A model generated the notes under the pieces. The model was not told the origin of the DNA. It was given only the letters and a program-made list of their open reading frames with translations, and ran no database searches. From Ancylobacter rudongensis (GTDB lineage: Bacteria; Pseudomonadota; Alphaproteobacteria; Rhizobiales; Xanthobacteraceae), in NCBI RefSeq assembly GCF_900100155.1, contig NZ_FMTP01000004.1, positions 186,001-250,000 of the forward strand: a stretch of 64,000 nucleotides of DNA, in the 5' to 3' direction. Of this stretch, positions 16,448 to 24,553 are shown in pieces (positions within the stretch are counted from its first letter, which is position 1; each line of letters opens with the position of its first letter). Made by a program: the position numbers and the translations under genes.

Positions 16448-17735
16448 GGCGCTGGCCGCGCTCGACGCGCCGACCCTCGACTGGCTGCGCCATCACTGGC
16501 CGCTGATCGGCCGCCTCGGCCAGCAGCCGCCTCTCGCGGCGCAGGGCGGCGGCGACTGGCTCACCTGGCTGATGCTGGGCGGGCGCGGCGCCGGCAAGAC
16601 ACGGGCGGGCGCGGAATGGGTGCGCGCGCTCATTCATGGCCGCGCCGGGCCGAAGGCGGGGCGGCTCGCTTTGGTGGCGGAGAGCCTTGGCGATGTGCGC
16701 GAGGTGATGGTGGAGGGAGTCTCCGGCCTGCTCGCCATCCACCCCAGCCATGAGCGCCCGAGCTGGGAGCCGACGCGCCGTCGCCTCGTCTGGCCCAATG
16801 GCGCCGTGGCGCAGGGTTTTTCCGCCGACGACCCCGAGAGTTTGCGCGGGCCGCAATTCGACGCCGCCTGGTGCGATGAACTCGCCAAATGGCGCTACGC
16901 CCAGGCCGCGTTCGACATGCTGCAATTCGGCCTGCGGCTCGGCACGCGGCCGCGCCAGATGGTGACGACCACGCCCCGCCCGACCGCGCTGCTGCGCGCC
17001 CTGCTCAACGATCCCCGCACGGCGGTGACGCGGATGGGCACAGCGGAGAACGCGGCGCATCTGGCGCCGAGCTTTCTCGACACCGTGGTCGGCCGCTATG
17101 CCGGCACGCGGCTCGGCCGGCAGGAGCTGGAGGGCGAGCTGATCGAGGACCGCGCCGACGCGCTGTGGAACCGCGCCGGGCTGGAGGCGGCGCGGCTGGC
17201 GCCGGCGCCGGAGCTGCTTCGGCAGATGGAGCGCATCGTGGTGGCGGTCGACCCGCCGGCCTCGTCGGGCAAAAGGGCCGATGCCTGCGGGCTCGTCGCG
17301 GCGGGGATCGATGCGGACGGCATTGTCCATGTGCTGGCAGATGAGAGCGCGCAGGGCCTCTCGCCGAACAGCTGGGGAGGGCGCGCCATCGGCCTGTTCC
17401 AGAGACTGGAGGCCGACCGGGTGGTGGTGGAGGTGAACCAGGGCGGGGAGATGGTGAAGACCATTCTCGCCGGCCTCGACCCCACCGTGCCGGTGAGCGA
17501 GGTGCGCGCCACGCGCGGAAAATGGCTGCGCGCCGAGCCGGTGGCCGCGCTCTACGAGCAGGGACGGGTGCGCCATGTCGGCCCGTTCCCGGCGCTGGAG
17601 GACGAGATGTGTGATTTCGGCCCGGACGGCCTCTCCAATGGCCGCTCGCCCGACCGGCTCGACGCGCTGGTCTGGGCCGTCACCGCGCTGGCGCTCGGGC
17701 CCCGCGCCACGGCGCCGCGGGTGCGGCGGGTGTGA
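16356..17735 (+). CDS. GTA terminase large subunit (gp2)
   Basis: A 459-residue packaging motor. The N-terminal ATPase has Walker A GGRGAGKT (about 75-82) and a Walker B-like AWCDELAKW near 170. The C-terminal RNase H-fold nuclease shows acidic strands VVAVDPPASSG and VEVNQGGEM, with RSPDRLDALVWA near the end. It cuts and pumps genomic DNA into GTA heads. I use the ATG at 16356, which overlaps gp1; a later in-frame start would shorten only the disordered N-terminus. It is intact, so packaging could be functional. Confidence 0.9.
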   Translation: MTMTPAATPTPSDASLAGHLNACWRAGKLPEALAALDAPTLDWLRHHWPLIGRLGQQPPLAAQGGGDWLTWLMLGGRGAGKTRAGAEWVRALIHGRAGPKAGRLALVAESLGDVREVMVEGVSGLLAIHPSHERPSWEPTRRRLVWPNGAVAQGFSADDPESLRGPQFDAAWCDELAKWRYAQAAFDMLQFGLRLGTRPRQMVTTTPRPTALLRALLNDPRTAVTRMGTAENAAHLAPSFLDTVVGRYAGTRLGRQELEGELIEDRADALWNRAGLEAARLAPAPELLRQMERIVVAVDPPASSGKRADACGLVAAGIDADGIVHVLADESAQGLSPNSWGGRAIGLFQRLEADRVVVEVNQGGEMVKTILAGLDPTVPVSEVRATRGKWLRAEPVAALYEQGRVRHVGPFPALEDEMCDFGPDGLSNGRSPDRLDALVWAVTALALGPRATAPRVRRV

Positions 17736-17792
17736 GGGGCGGCGTGCCTCGCGGCCGGGATGACGGCCTTTCTTTCAACCGGAGCCCGTTTG

Positions 17793-18953
17793 ATGACGCT
17801 CTTTCCCTTCTCCCTCGGCCGCCGCGCGGCGCCGCCCGAGGCCAAGGCCTCGCGCACCCAGGCGCTGGTGGCGCTGCTGGCCGGCCACCGGCCGCAATGG
17901 ACGCCGCGCGACTATGCCGCGCTCGCCCGCGAGGGCTATCAGCGCAACGCCATCGCCTATCGCTGCGTGCGGATGATCGCGCAGGGGGTGGGCGAGCTCG
18001 CCCCGCTGCTGACGCTGGACGGGCGCGAGAGCACGAGCCATCCGCTGCTCGACCTGCTGGCGCAGCCCAATCCGCGCCTGGCCGGCCCGGGATTGATGGA
18101 GGCGCTGGCGGCGCATCTGCTGCTGTCAGGCAATGCCTATGTCGAGGCGGTGAGCCTCGGCGCGAGCCCGCGCGAGCTGCATGTGCTGCGCCCGGACCGC
18201 ATGCGCGTGGTCTCCGGCCCGGATGGCTGGGCGCAGGCCTATGACTACACGGCGGGCGGGCGCTCGGTGCGCTTCGTGCAGGAAGGGGTGCCGCCGCCGA
18301 TCCTGCATGTGGCGCTGTTTAACCCGCTCGACGACCATTACGGCGCCCCGCCGCTGGAGGCGGCGCAGATGGCGCTCGACCTGCACAACGCCGCCAGCGC
18401 CTGGAACAAGGCGCTGCTCGACAATGCCGCCCGCCCGTCCGGCGCGCTGGTCTATGGTGGGGCGGGGAACCTCTCCGATGAGCAGTTCGAGCGGCTGAAG
18501 GAGGAGCTGGAGGCCAATTTCTCCGGCAGCGCCAATGCCGGGCGGCCGCTGCTGCTGGAGGGCGGGCTCGACTGGCGCCCGCTCTCGCTCACCCCGCACG
18601 ACATGGATTTCCTGGAGGCGAAGAACGCCGCCGCGCGCGAGATCGCGCTCGCCTTCGGCGTGCCGCCGATGCTGCTCGGCATTCCCGGCGACGCCACCTA
18701 CGCCAATTACGCCGAGGCCAGCCGGGTGCTGTGGCGCCAGACCATTTTGCCGCTCGGCCGCCGGCTGCTGCACGAGATCAGCCTCTGGCTCGGCCCCGCC
18801 TATGGGCCGGGTCGGCTGGTGCTGGAGCCCGACCTCGACGCCATCGAGGTGCTGCATGGCGAGCGCGAGGCGCTGTGGCGCCGGGTGAACGAGGCCACCT
18901 TCCTCACCGAGGACGAGAAGCGCCAGGCGGTGGGCTACGGGGTGCGGGAGTGA
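17793..18953 (+). CDS. GTA portal protein (gp3, HK97-type)
   Basis: A 386-residue portal subunit forming the dodecameric DNA entry ring. Motifs are the wing/stem segments GYQRNAIAYRCVRMIAQGVGE, LLSGNAYVEA, RPDRMRVV, RPSGALVY and FGVPPMLLGIPGDATYANYAEA, all typical of HK97/RcGTA portals. The ATG at 17793 follows GGAG with good spacing; an upstream in-frame ATG at 17760 lacks one. It comes 57 bp after the large terminase and is followed by a repeat-filled gap. Confidence 0.9.
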   Translation: MTLFPFSLGRRAAPPEAKASRTQALVALLAGHRPQWTPRDYAALAREGYQRNAIAYRCVRMIAQGVGELAPLLTLDGRESTSHPLLDLLAQPNPRLAGPGLMEALAAHLLLSGNAYVEAVSLGASPRELHVLRPDRMRVVSGPDGWAQAYDYTAGGRSVRFVQEGVPPPILHVALFNPLDDHYGAPPLEAAQMALDLHNAASAWNKALLDNAARPSGALVYGGAGNLSDEQFERLKEELEANFSGSANAGRPLLLEGGLDWRPLSLTPHDMDFLEAKNAAAREIALAFGVPPMLLGIPGDATYANYAEASRVLWRQTILPLGRRLLHEISLWLGPAYGPGRLVLEPDLDAIEVLHGEREALWRRVNEATFLTEDEKRQAVGYGVRE

Positions 18954-19116
18954 GGGAGCACCCGTGTCCCGGGCAGGTGACGCCGCAGGCGGAACGTCGA
19001 TCCGGGACCCGGCGCAAAGGGGTTCGGCTGAAGAGTCTTCCCTGGGGCCCGGATCGGCGCCGCGCTTTGCGCGGCTTGTCCGGGGAACGGGCTCCAACGA
19101 GCATTTTTTGATGCGT

Positions 19117-19163
19117 CGTCATCCTGAGGTGCGAGCGAAGCGAGCCTCGAAGGATGGTTTGCG
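19117..19163. repeat. Family B repeat, copy 1
   Basis: GTCATCCTGAGGTGCGAGCG...CCTCGAAGGATGG, a short dispersed repeat with a small inner palindrome (GCGAAGC). Other copies are at 20650, 43478 (inverted) and 43554. It lies in the portal-gp3.5 gap (18954-19352), which otherwise holds only repeat sequence. Confidence 0.8.
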
Positions 19164-19175
19164 CGCACGATGCCT

Positions 19176-19268
19176 CCCCTCAGGACCGGGCTTGAGCCGG
19201 CCACCCAGACTTTCGGCCTCGCCGCTACGGAAACGCTGGGTCCCCGGGTCAAGCCCGGGGATGAGGGG
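19176..19268. repeat. Family A paired palindrome, copy 2
   Basis: Both arms are present (CCGGGCTTGAGCCGG...; CTGGGTCCCCGGGTCAAGC...GATGAGG). It stands between the portal and the small membrane protein gene of the GTA cluster. Confidence 0.85.
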
Positions 19269-19352
19269 CGCACCCGCCTGGCTTCGGCCGGGAGGACGAC
19301 CTTGCGGGTCGCGGCGACCGCCAGCGCGGCAAACGGGCCGAGGAGGGAATCC

Positions 19353-19541
19353 ATGCAGCCGCTCATGACAGCCTTCGCTGACAAAGCCGACATCGCCCAT
19401 CTCGCGTTGCTGATGTGGGCGCTCGGCGCCTCGGCGCTGGCCGGGCTCGCGCTGCGCGAACTCGGGCACGCGGTGCGCCGCTTCGACGATTTCGTGCGCG
19501 AGATCGCCCGCTTCAACGCCCTGTTCGGAGACGACACATGA
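19353..19541 (+). CDS. Small GTA-linked membrane protein (gp3.5-like position)
   Basis: A 62-residue protein with one hydrophobic helix (about 17-36, LALLMWALGASALAGLAL) followed by an amphipathic charged tail (ELGHAVRRFDDFVREIARF). An AGGAGGG ribosome site precedes the ATG. Its stop overlaps the next start (ATGA), so the two are translationally coupled. RcGTA-type clusters carry a small gene in this position, but the function is unknown here. Confidence 0.65.
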   Translation: MQPLMTAFADKADIAHLALLMWALGASALAGLALRELGHAVRRFDDFVREIARFNALFGDDT

Positions 19542-19735
19542 CCGCTACCCCGCGCATCCGGGCCTTTTTGCCCGGCCGCTTCACCGCGCTTGCCGCCCGC
19601 CTGCCGGCGCCCGACCGGGCCGGGCCGGCGCCGCAGGTGTTCCGCCAGTTCGGCCGCACGCTGTCCAAGCTGGAGCGCGCCGCCGCCACGCGCCGGGCCG
19701 GGGCGGCCGGCACCGGGCAGGGGGAGGGCGCATGA
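19538..19735 (+). CDS. Small basic GTA-linked protein
   Basis: A 65-residue, Arg/Ala-rich protein without a recognised domain. It overlaps the preceding gene by 4 bp (ATGA) and the prohead protease by 4 bp (ATGA), so it sits in a tightly coupled set and is very probably translated. An assembly or scaffolding-like role is possible from position alone. Confidence 0.55.
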   Translation: MTATPRIRAFLPGRFTALAARLPAPDRAGPAPQVFRQFGRTLSKLERAAATRRAGAAGTGQGEGA

Positions 19736-20319
19736 GCGGTTTCCTGGTTCACTCCCCGGCTCCGCGCGGCGCGCCGCCGCTGCAGACCAAGGCGCAACTG
19801 GGCGCGCTGGCGAACATCGCGCCCGATGGCAGTTTCGAGGGCTATGCGGCGCTGTTCGGCCGGGTCGATCTCGGACGCGACCTGATCCTGCCCGGCGCGT
19901 TTGCCCGCTCGCTGGCCGAGCGCGGGGCGGGCGGGGTGCGGATGCTGTTCCAGCACGACCCGGCCGAGCCGATCGGCTTCTGGACGAGCCTCACAGAGGA
20001 TTCGCTCGGGCTGCAGGTGAAGGGCCAGCTCACCCTCGATGTCGCCCGCGCCCGCGAGGTGCTCGCGCTGATGCGCGCCGGGGCGATCGACGGGCTGTCG
20101 ATCGGCTTCCGCACGGTGGAGGGCCGCACCGACCCGCGCACACGGGTGCGCCGGCTCTCCCATATCGACCTGTGGGAAGTCTCGATCGTCACCTTCCCGA
20201 TGCAGCCGGAGGCCCGCATCGCCTCGGTCAAGCGGGCCGGCGACACGCTCGCGGGCACCATCCGCCGCGGCGCCCGGCGGCTGAGGGGGCTGCCGGGCCT
20301 GCGGCCGGTGTTGGTGTAG
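19732..20319 (+). CDS. GTA HK97-family prohead protease (gp4)
   Basis: A 195-residue serine protease that matures the capsid precursor. It has EGYAALFGRVDLGRDLILPGAF near residue 36, catalytic-type His75 in MLFQHDPAEPIG, Ser123 in IDGLSIGF and the downstream VSIVTFPMQPEARI segment, all of the U35 prohead protease family. The start overlaps the previous stop (ATGA). Some 775 bp of repeats separate it from the capsid gene, unusual for this normally adjacent pair. Confidence 0.9.
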   Translation: MSGFLVHSPAPRGAPPLQTKAQLGALANIAPDGSFEGYAALFGRVDLGRDLILPGAFARSLAERGAGGVRMLFQHDPAEPIGFWTSLTEDSLGLQVKGQLTLDVARAREVLALMRAGAIDGLSIGFRTVEGRTDPRTRVRRLSHIDLWEVSIVTFPMQPEARIASVKRAGDTLAGTIRRGARRLRGLPGLRPVLV

Positions 20320-20399
20320 CGGCCTGGCCCTTAGGGCCTGCGTGCCTCAAAGCCGGCGCGTGGCGCCGGCCTCGAAGCACGACGGGCGTCGCTCATAGA

Positions 20400-20491
20400 C
20401 CCTCATGGCCGGGCTTGACCCGGCCACCCAGACTTTGGCGGTGAGTTGTCGGAAAGGCTGGGTCCCCGGGTCAAGCCCGGGGGATGAGGGG
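20400..20491. repeat. Family A paired palindrome, copy 3
   Basis: Complete left and right arms with a spacer ACTTTGGCGGTGAGTTG-like; located between prohead protease and capsid genes. Confidence 0.85.
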
Positions 20492-20649
20492 GCGTGCGAG
20501 CGTCCGTATCCCGGCCAAGCGACGCCGCAGGCGGAGCGCTGAGCCGGGACCCAGGAGAAGGATTTCGGCCGAAGAGTTTTCCCTGGGCCCCGGATCGGCG
20601 CCGCGCGGCGCGCGGCCTGTCCGGGGAACGGGCTCGATTGTTTGATGCG

Positions 20650-20700
20650 CCGTCATCCTGAGGTGCGCGCGCAAGCGAGCCTCGAAGGGTGGTTTGCGCG
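20650..20700. repeat. Family B repeat, copy 2
   Basis: GTCATCCTGAGGTGCGCGCG...CCTCGAAGGGTGG, nearly identical to the copy at 19117 and followed by the same GTTTGCGCGCGATGCCTCCC. Confidence 0.8.
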
Positions 20701-20711
20701 CGCGATGCCTC

Positions 20712-20805
20712 CCCCTCATGGCCGGGCTTGACCCGGCCACCCAGACTACTGGCCGGGCGCTGTCGGAAAGGCCGGGTCCCCGGGTCAGGCCCGGGGATGA
20801 GGGGG
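20712..20805. repeat. Family A paired palindrome, copy 4
   Basis: Complete arms; the spacer (ACTACTGGCCGGGCGCTG) is the same as in copy 5, so copies 4 and 5 are recent relatives. Confidence 0.85.
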
Positions 20806-20867
20806 CTGCGTGCCTCAAAGCCGGCGCGTGGCGCCGGCACCTCAGCATGACGGGCCTCTCACATCGG

Positions 20868-20959
20868 CCCTCAGGACCGGGCTTGACCCGGCCACCCAGA
20901 CTACTGGCCGGGCGCTGACGGAAAGGCTGGGTCCCCGGGTCAAGCCCGGGGATGAGGGG
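20868..20959. repeat. Family A paired palindrome, copy 5
   Basis: Shares its spacer with copy 4; lies about 135 bp before the capsid start codon. Confidence 0.85.
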
Positions 20960-21094
20960 GCGTGCGAGCGGCCGTGTTCCGGCCAAACGCCGCCGCAGGC
21001 GCCTCGGCATCGCCAGCCCGTTTCACCCTCCCGGCTCTCCGGCGGCGCCGGTGGCCGGGAGGACGACGCTCTTCTTGAACAGGACATCAACCAC

Positions 21095-22339
21095 ATGGAA
21101 CCGAGCATGACCGCACCGGAAAGCAAGTCCGCCGGCCCGGAAGTCTCCGCCGCCTTCGAGGAGTTCATGAGCGCCTTCGAGGCGTTCAAGGACGCCAATG
21201 ACCAGCGGCTCGGCGCGCTGGAGCGGCGCGGCGGCGATGTCGTCGCCGACGACAAGGTGGCGCGGATCAGTGCCGCGCTCGACACCCAGAAGGCGCTGAT
21301 CGACGAATTGGTGCTCAAAGCCCGCCGGCCGGCGCTGGGCGGGGGCGACCTCGTGTCCGACCTCGCCGCGCGCGAGCACAAGGCGGCGTTCGATTCCTAT
21401 GTCCGCACCGGCGAAGCGGCGGGGCTGAAACGGCTGGAGGCCAAGGCGCTCTCCGCCGGGGTGGGGGCGGATGGCGGCTACACCGTGCCGAGCGAGACCG
21501 AGCGCGAGATCGGCAAGCGGCTCGCCGCGCTGTCGCCGATCCGCGCCATCGCCGATGTGCGGGTGATTTCGGCCGGCACCTACAAGAAGCCGTTCATGAC
21601 CTCGGGCCCGGCGGTCGGCTGGGTGGCCGAGACCGGCGCCCGCACCCAGACCGCCAGCCCGGTGCTTGATGAGATCGCCTTCCCGGCGATGGAGCTCTAC
21701 GCCATGCCGGCGGCGACGCAGACGCTGCTGGACGATTCGGCGGTGAATATCGACGAGTGGCTCGCCATCGAGGTCGAAGCCGCCTTCGCGGCGCAGGAGG
21801 GCACGGCTTTTGTCACCGGCGACGGGGTGGGCAAGCCGAAGGGGCTGCTCGCCTATGACACGGTGGCGGAAAGCGCCTGGGCCTGGGGCAAGCTCGGCTT
21901 TCTCGCCACCGGCGCCGCCGGCGACTTTCCCGCCGCCAGCCCTTCCGACCCGCTGGTCGACCTCGTCTATGCGGTGAAGGCCGGCTACCGGCAGAACGGC
22001 TCCTTCCTGATGAGCCGGCGCACGCAGGGCGCGGTGCGCAAGCTGAAGGACGAGAACGGCCAGTATCTGTGGGCACCGCCCACCGGCCCGGGCGCGCCGC
22101 CCAGCCTGATGGGTTTTCCCGTGCACGAGGCGGAGGAGATGCCGGGCATCGGCGCGAACAGCCTCTCGATCGCCTTCGGCGATTTCCGCCGCGGCTATCT
22201 GGTGGTCGACCGGGCGGGCGTGCGGGTGCTGCGCGACCCCTATTCCGCCAAGCCCTATGTGCTGTTCTACACCACCAAGCGGGTCGGCGGCGGGGTGCAG
22301 GATTTCGACGCCATCAAGCTGCTGAAATTCGCCGCCTGA
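21095..22339 (+). CDS. GTA major capsid protein (gp5, HK97 fold)
   Basis: A 414-residue capsid precursor. An N-terminal helical delta/scaffold region (about 1-105, EEFMSAFEAFKDANDQRLGALE) would be removed by the prohead protease. The HK97 core carries GGYTVPSETEREI, the strand MELYAMPAATQTLLDD, the FVTGDGVGKPKGLL loop, SFLMSRRTQGAVRKLKDENG and the C-terminal FGDFRRGYLVVDRAGVRVLRD. The ATG at 21095 has AGGA upstream; one four codons later is an alternative. It is intact. Confidence 0.92.
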   Translation: MEPSMTAPESKSAGPEVSAAFEEFMSAFEAFKDANDQRLGALERRGGDVVADDKVARISAALDTQKALIDELVLKARRPALGGGDLVSDLAAREHKAAFDSYVRTGEAAGLKRLEAKALSAGVGADGGYTVPSETEREIGKRLAALSPIRAIADVRVISAGTYKKPFMTSGPAVGWVAETGARTQTASPVLDEIAFPAMELYAMPAATQTLLDDSAVNIDEWLAIEVEAAFAAQEGTAFVTGDGVGKPKGLLAYDTVAESAWAWGKLGFLATGAAGDFPAASPSDPLVDLVYAVKAGYRQNGSFLMSRRTQGAVRKLKDENGQYLWAPPTGPGAPPSLMGFPVHEAEEMPGIGANSLSIAFGDFRRGYLVVDRAGVRVLRDPYSAKPYVLFYTTKRVGGGVQDFDAIKLLKFAA

Positions 22340-22363
22340 GGCGCGCCGCCTGACGCGCGACGC

Positions 22364-22394
22364 AAAAAAGGGGCGCCCCGGTGAGGGGCGCCCC
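22364..22394 (-). terminator. Intrinsic terminator of the small secreted-protein gene
   Basis: GGGGCGCCCC-GGTGA-GGGGCGCCCC forms a perfect 10-bp stem. Read on the minus strand it ends in six T residues, so it terminates the gene at 22434. On the plus strand it has no T-run but could weaken read-through from the capsid gene. Confidence 0.75.
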
Positions 22395-22433
22395 AGATGA
22401 GACGGTCAGTCTCGGGAAGTCGGTCCGGCACGC

Positions 22434-22670
22434 TCAGTGGGTCGAGCGGGCGTTCGCCTCGACGGCCTGGTTGATATAGGCGTCGGAGACGGTCGGCAGC
22501 GTGACAGTGGCGTTGCGGCCTTCGACGACGTTGCGCTGGGCCTGCGGCTGCGCGGGCTGGGCCTGCGGGGCGGTGACGCGGGTGTAGAGCGTGCCGTCAC
22601 GGCCGGCGGCCTGGGCGCCGGCGGCACCGAGGGTGGCGAGGGCGACAGCGGCGATGAGGATCTTGTTCAT
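22434..22670 (-). CDS. Small secreted protein, paralogue 1
   Basis: A 78-residue protein with a classic signal peptide (MNKILIAAVALATLGAAGAQA), giving a ~57-residue mature protein without cysteines. The C-terminal half (NVVEGRNATVTLPTVSDAYINQAVEANARSTH) is nearly the same as in its neighbour at 22741. No family recognised. It is oriented against the GTA genes and is not a phage structural type. Confidence 0.7.
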   Translation of the reverse strand: MNKILIAAVALATLGAAGAQAAGRDGTLYTRVTAPQAQPAQPQAQRNVVEGRNATVTLPTVSDAYINQAVEANARSTH

Positions 22671-22740
22671 GGTGAAACTCCTTGGAAAGCGGCCGGCGCG
22701 CGCTCAAAGGGGGCGCCGGCCTTGAGGGAAAGAGAGGGGA

Positions 22741-22968
22741 TCAGCGGGTCGAACGGGCGTTCGCCTCGACCGACTGGTTGATGTAGGCGTCGGAGACGGC
22801 CGGCAGCGCCACAGCGGCGTTGCGGCCTTCGACGACGGGAGCCTGGGCGGCCTCGGCCTGGGCCGGGACGGCGCGCTCATAGAGGCTGGCGTCGCGGCCA
22901 TCGGCGGCGCTGGCGGCGACCGAACCGAAGGAGGCGAGGGCGACGGCGGCGAGGAGGATCTTGTTCAT
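22741..22968 (-). CDS. Small secreted protein, paralogue 2
   Basis: A 75-residue protein with a signal peptide (MNKILLAAVALASFGSVAASA) and the same conserved C-terminal block (PVVEGRNAAVALPAVSDAYI, then NQSVEANARSTR). It is a tandem paralogue of the gene at 22434, 70 bp apart in the same orientation. The function is unknown. Conservation at the C-terminus and drift in the middle suggest selection on the C-terminal motif. Confidence 0.7.
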   Translation of the reverse strand: MNKILLAAVALASFGSVAASAADGRDASLYERAVPAQAEAAQAPVVEGRNAAVALPAVSDAYINQSVEANARSTR

Positions 22969-23272
22969 TTTGGCTTCTCCGAAGTGTGGGTGGGCGGCCC
23001 GTGTCGGCCGCGCCGTTCATGGAGAGAAGCTAGTCTCGGCGTTGACGCATCGCCACTTGTGTTTGGGCGCTCAGAACTTTGCGCTGACGCAATAACATCT
23101 GCGTGTTCGCCCTCTGGCGAAAGTCATTTCGAGCGCCTAGGAGAGAAGCGAAAGCGATTAGATCGCGTCCGCTTTAAAATCCCGCCGAGCATCCGGAACC
23201 GGCCGCGTGCGCGTGACGATTGCACGCGCCGCCCCGGGCCGCCACACTGCGAAACCAACTGCGGAGCCGCCT
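22969..23272. other. 304-bp gap between secreted-protein genes and phosphatase gene
   Basis: It holds the divergent upstream regions of paralogue 2 and the phosphatase-like gene. No gene, terminator or clear promoter is recognised. Confidence 0.5.
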
Positions 23273-23596
23273 TTGACGCGCCTATTGTTCGTGTGCAGCC
23301 GCAACAAGCTGCGCAGCCCGACCGCCGAGCAGGTCTTCGCCGGGCGGGAGGGCCTCGACGTCGCGTCGGCCGGCACCAACCGCGATGCCGACACGCCAGT
23401 GACGGCCGAGCTCGTGGCGTGGGCCGACATCATCTTCGTGATGGAGAAGGCGCAGCGGGAAAAGCTGCAGGCGCGCTACCGCGCCGCGCTCAAGGACAAG
23501 CGTCTGGTGTGCCTCGACATACCGGACCGCTTTGCCTTCATGGACCCGGCGCTGGTGCAGTTGCTGGAGCGCAAGGTGAGGCCGTTCCTGCGCTGA
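23273..23596 (+). CDS. Low-molecular-weight protein tyrosine phosphatase-like protein
   Basis: About 107 residues beginning at a TTG with GGAG upstream. The N-terminal strand leads into CSRNKLRS (Cys8-x5-Arg14-Ser), the phosphate-binding loop of LMW phosphatases, then PTAEQVF and the VASAGTNRDADTPVT segment. It is shorter than classical ~150-residue enzymes, and the C-terminal DPY general-acid loop is not obvious (only DIPDRFAFMDP). Catalysis on phosphotyrosine is therefore uncertain. It is a cellular-type gene set between GTA capsid and connector genes. Confidence 0.7.
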   Translation: MTRLLFVCSRNKLRSPTAEQVFAGREGLDVASAGTNRDADTPVTAELVAWADIIFVMEKAQREKLQARYRAALKDKRLVCLDIPDRFAFMDPALVQLLERKVRPFLR

Positions 23597-23605
23597 GGCC
23601 TCGCT

Positions 23606-24325
23606 CTAACGCCCGATTCCCCGCAGCGTGGCCTCGATCCAGGCGCGCTGCGGGCCGATCAGCGTGGCGCCGGTGACGCCGCCGCAGCCGCGCGCCCCGC
23701 CTGCCGCCGTCGACCAGCCGATGATGCCGGCGACCACGCCCTCGATCAGCACCGGGCCGCCGCTGTCGCCGGTGCAGGCGCCTTTCGCCGCGCCGTCCGA
23801 CAGCCGGACCATGATGCCGCCCGTGGTGCCGATGCTCGGCAGGGACGCCGTGCGCAGCGTGCCGGCGCTCTTGCCGTCGCCGTCCTTGGTCACGCCATAG
23901 CCGGCGATGGTGAAGGCGGTGCGCTTCGGCGGCAGCGCCACCTCGCTGGTGAGCGCGGCGGGGCGGAAGGTGGCGGGCAGCGCCTCGCTGAGCCGCACCA
24001 AGGCCAGGTCCGGCGTCGGGCGCCGCGTGGCGAAGGAGTTCGGATCGAAGGAGGGGTGGAGCGCGATGCGGTTGATGGGGATCAGCCGGGGCGCGCCGCC
24101 CTCGAACACCACCACCGCATAATCCGCCGCCGGCTGCACGCAATGGGCGGCGGTGAGCAGCACATTCGGCCCCAGCACCACGCCGGTGCAGGTGGCGCCG
24201 CGCGTCGACACGATCATCGCCGTCTCCGCCGTCAATGCCGGGTCCGCCGGCCCGCCGCCGACAATGGCGCGGGCGGGGGTGGCGAGGGCGAGGGCAGCGA
24301 GCAGGGCAGGCAGCAACAGGCGCAT
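23606..24325 (-). CDS. Secreted trypsin-like serine protease (S1 family)
   Basis: A 239-residue exported protease. The signal peptide ends ATPARA at residue 20 and the very next residues are IVGG, the mature trypsin N-terminus. The triad is His61 (TAAHC), Asp106 (DLALV) and Ser188 (GDSGGP), all intact. Cleavage by signal peptidase alone would expose the activating Ile, so no zymogen step seems needed. It lies on the strand opposite to the GTA genes inside their cluster; the physiological substrate is unknown. Confidence 0.85.
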   Translation of the reverse strand: MRLLLPALLAALALATPARAIVGGGPADPALTAETAMIVSTRGATCTGVVLGPNVLLTAAHCVQPAADYAVVVFEGGAPRLIPINRIALHPSFDPNSFATRRPTPDLALVRLSEALPATFRPAALTSEVALPPKRTAFTIAGYGVTKDGDGKSAGTLRTASLPSIGTTGGIMVRLSDGAAKGACTGDSGGPVLIEGVVAGIIGWSTAAGGARGCGGVTGATLIGPQRAWIEATLRGIGR

Positions 24326-24553
24326 CGGCGGGTTCCAGAAGGGGACGGGCCGTTGTGGCGGCGCCCGGCCGCAACGTCAATCGGCGCGGCGGTGCGGGGG
24401 GATTGGGCGGAGGGGTCTTCGCTGGGTCCCGGATCGTCGCTCCGCCTGCGGCGTCACTTGTCCGGGACACGCTTCTTCTCGTTTCCCGGACACGCGTCCT
24501 TCGTCCGGAACCCAGGCGCCGCGCTCGCCCGCATCTTCACACAGGGAGGCACC

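Larger units (their letters stand above)
20320..21094. other. 775-bp repeat-filled gap inside the GTA cluster
   Basis: No plausible gene. It contains three family A units (20400, 20712, 20868), one family B unit (20650), two copies of a CCTCAAAGCCGGCGCGTGG sequence (about 20342 and 20811) and fragments of the GGATCGGCGC-type repeat (about 20505-20635). The sequence is a mosaic of dispersed repeats. Confidence 0.75.

Noticed and set aside
18954-20959. The regular repeats as a possible CRISPR array
   Set aside because: The units are ~90-bp paired palindromes with irregular spacing and near-identical spacers, dispersed between genes; there are no short direct repeats with unique spacers and no cas genes.
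20320-21094. Open frames in the repeat-filled gap before the capsid gene
   Set aside because: They run through dispersed palindromic repeats and encode repeat-derived peptides; the capsid frame is open upstream of 21095 only for this reason.
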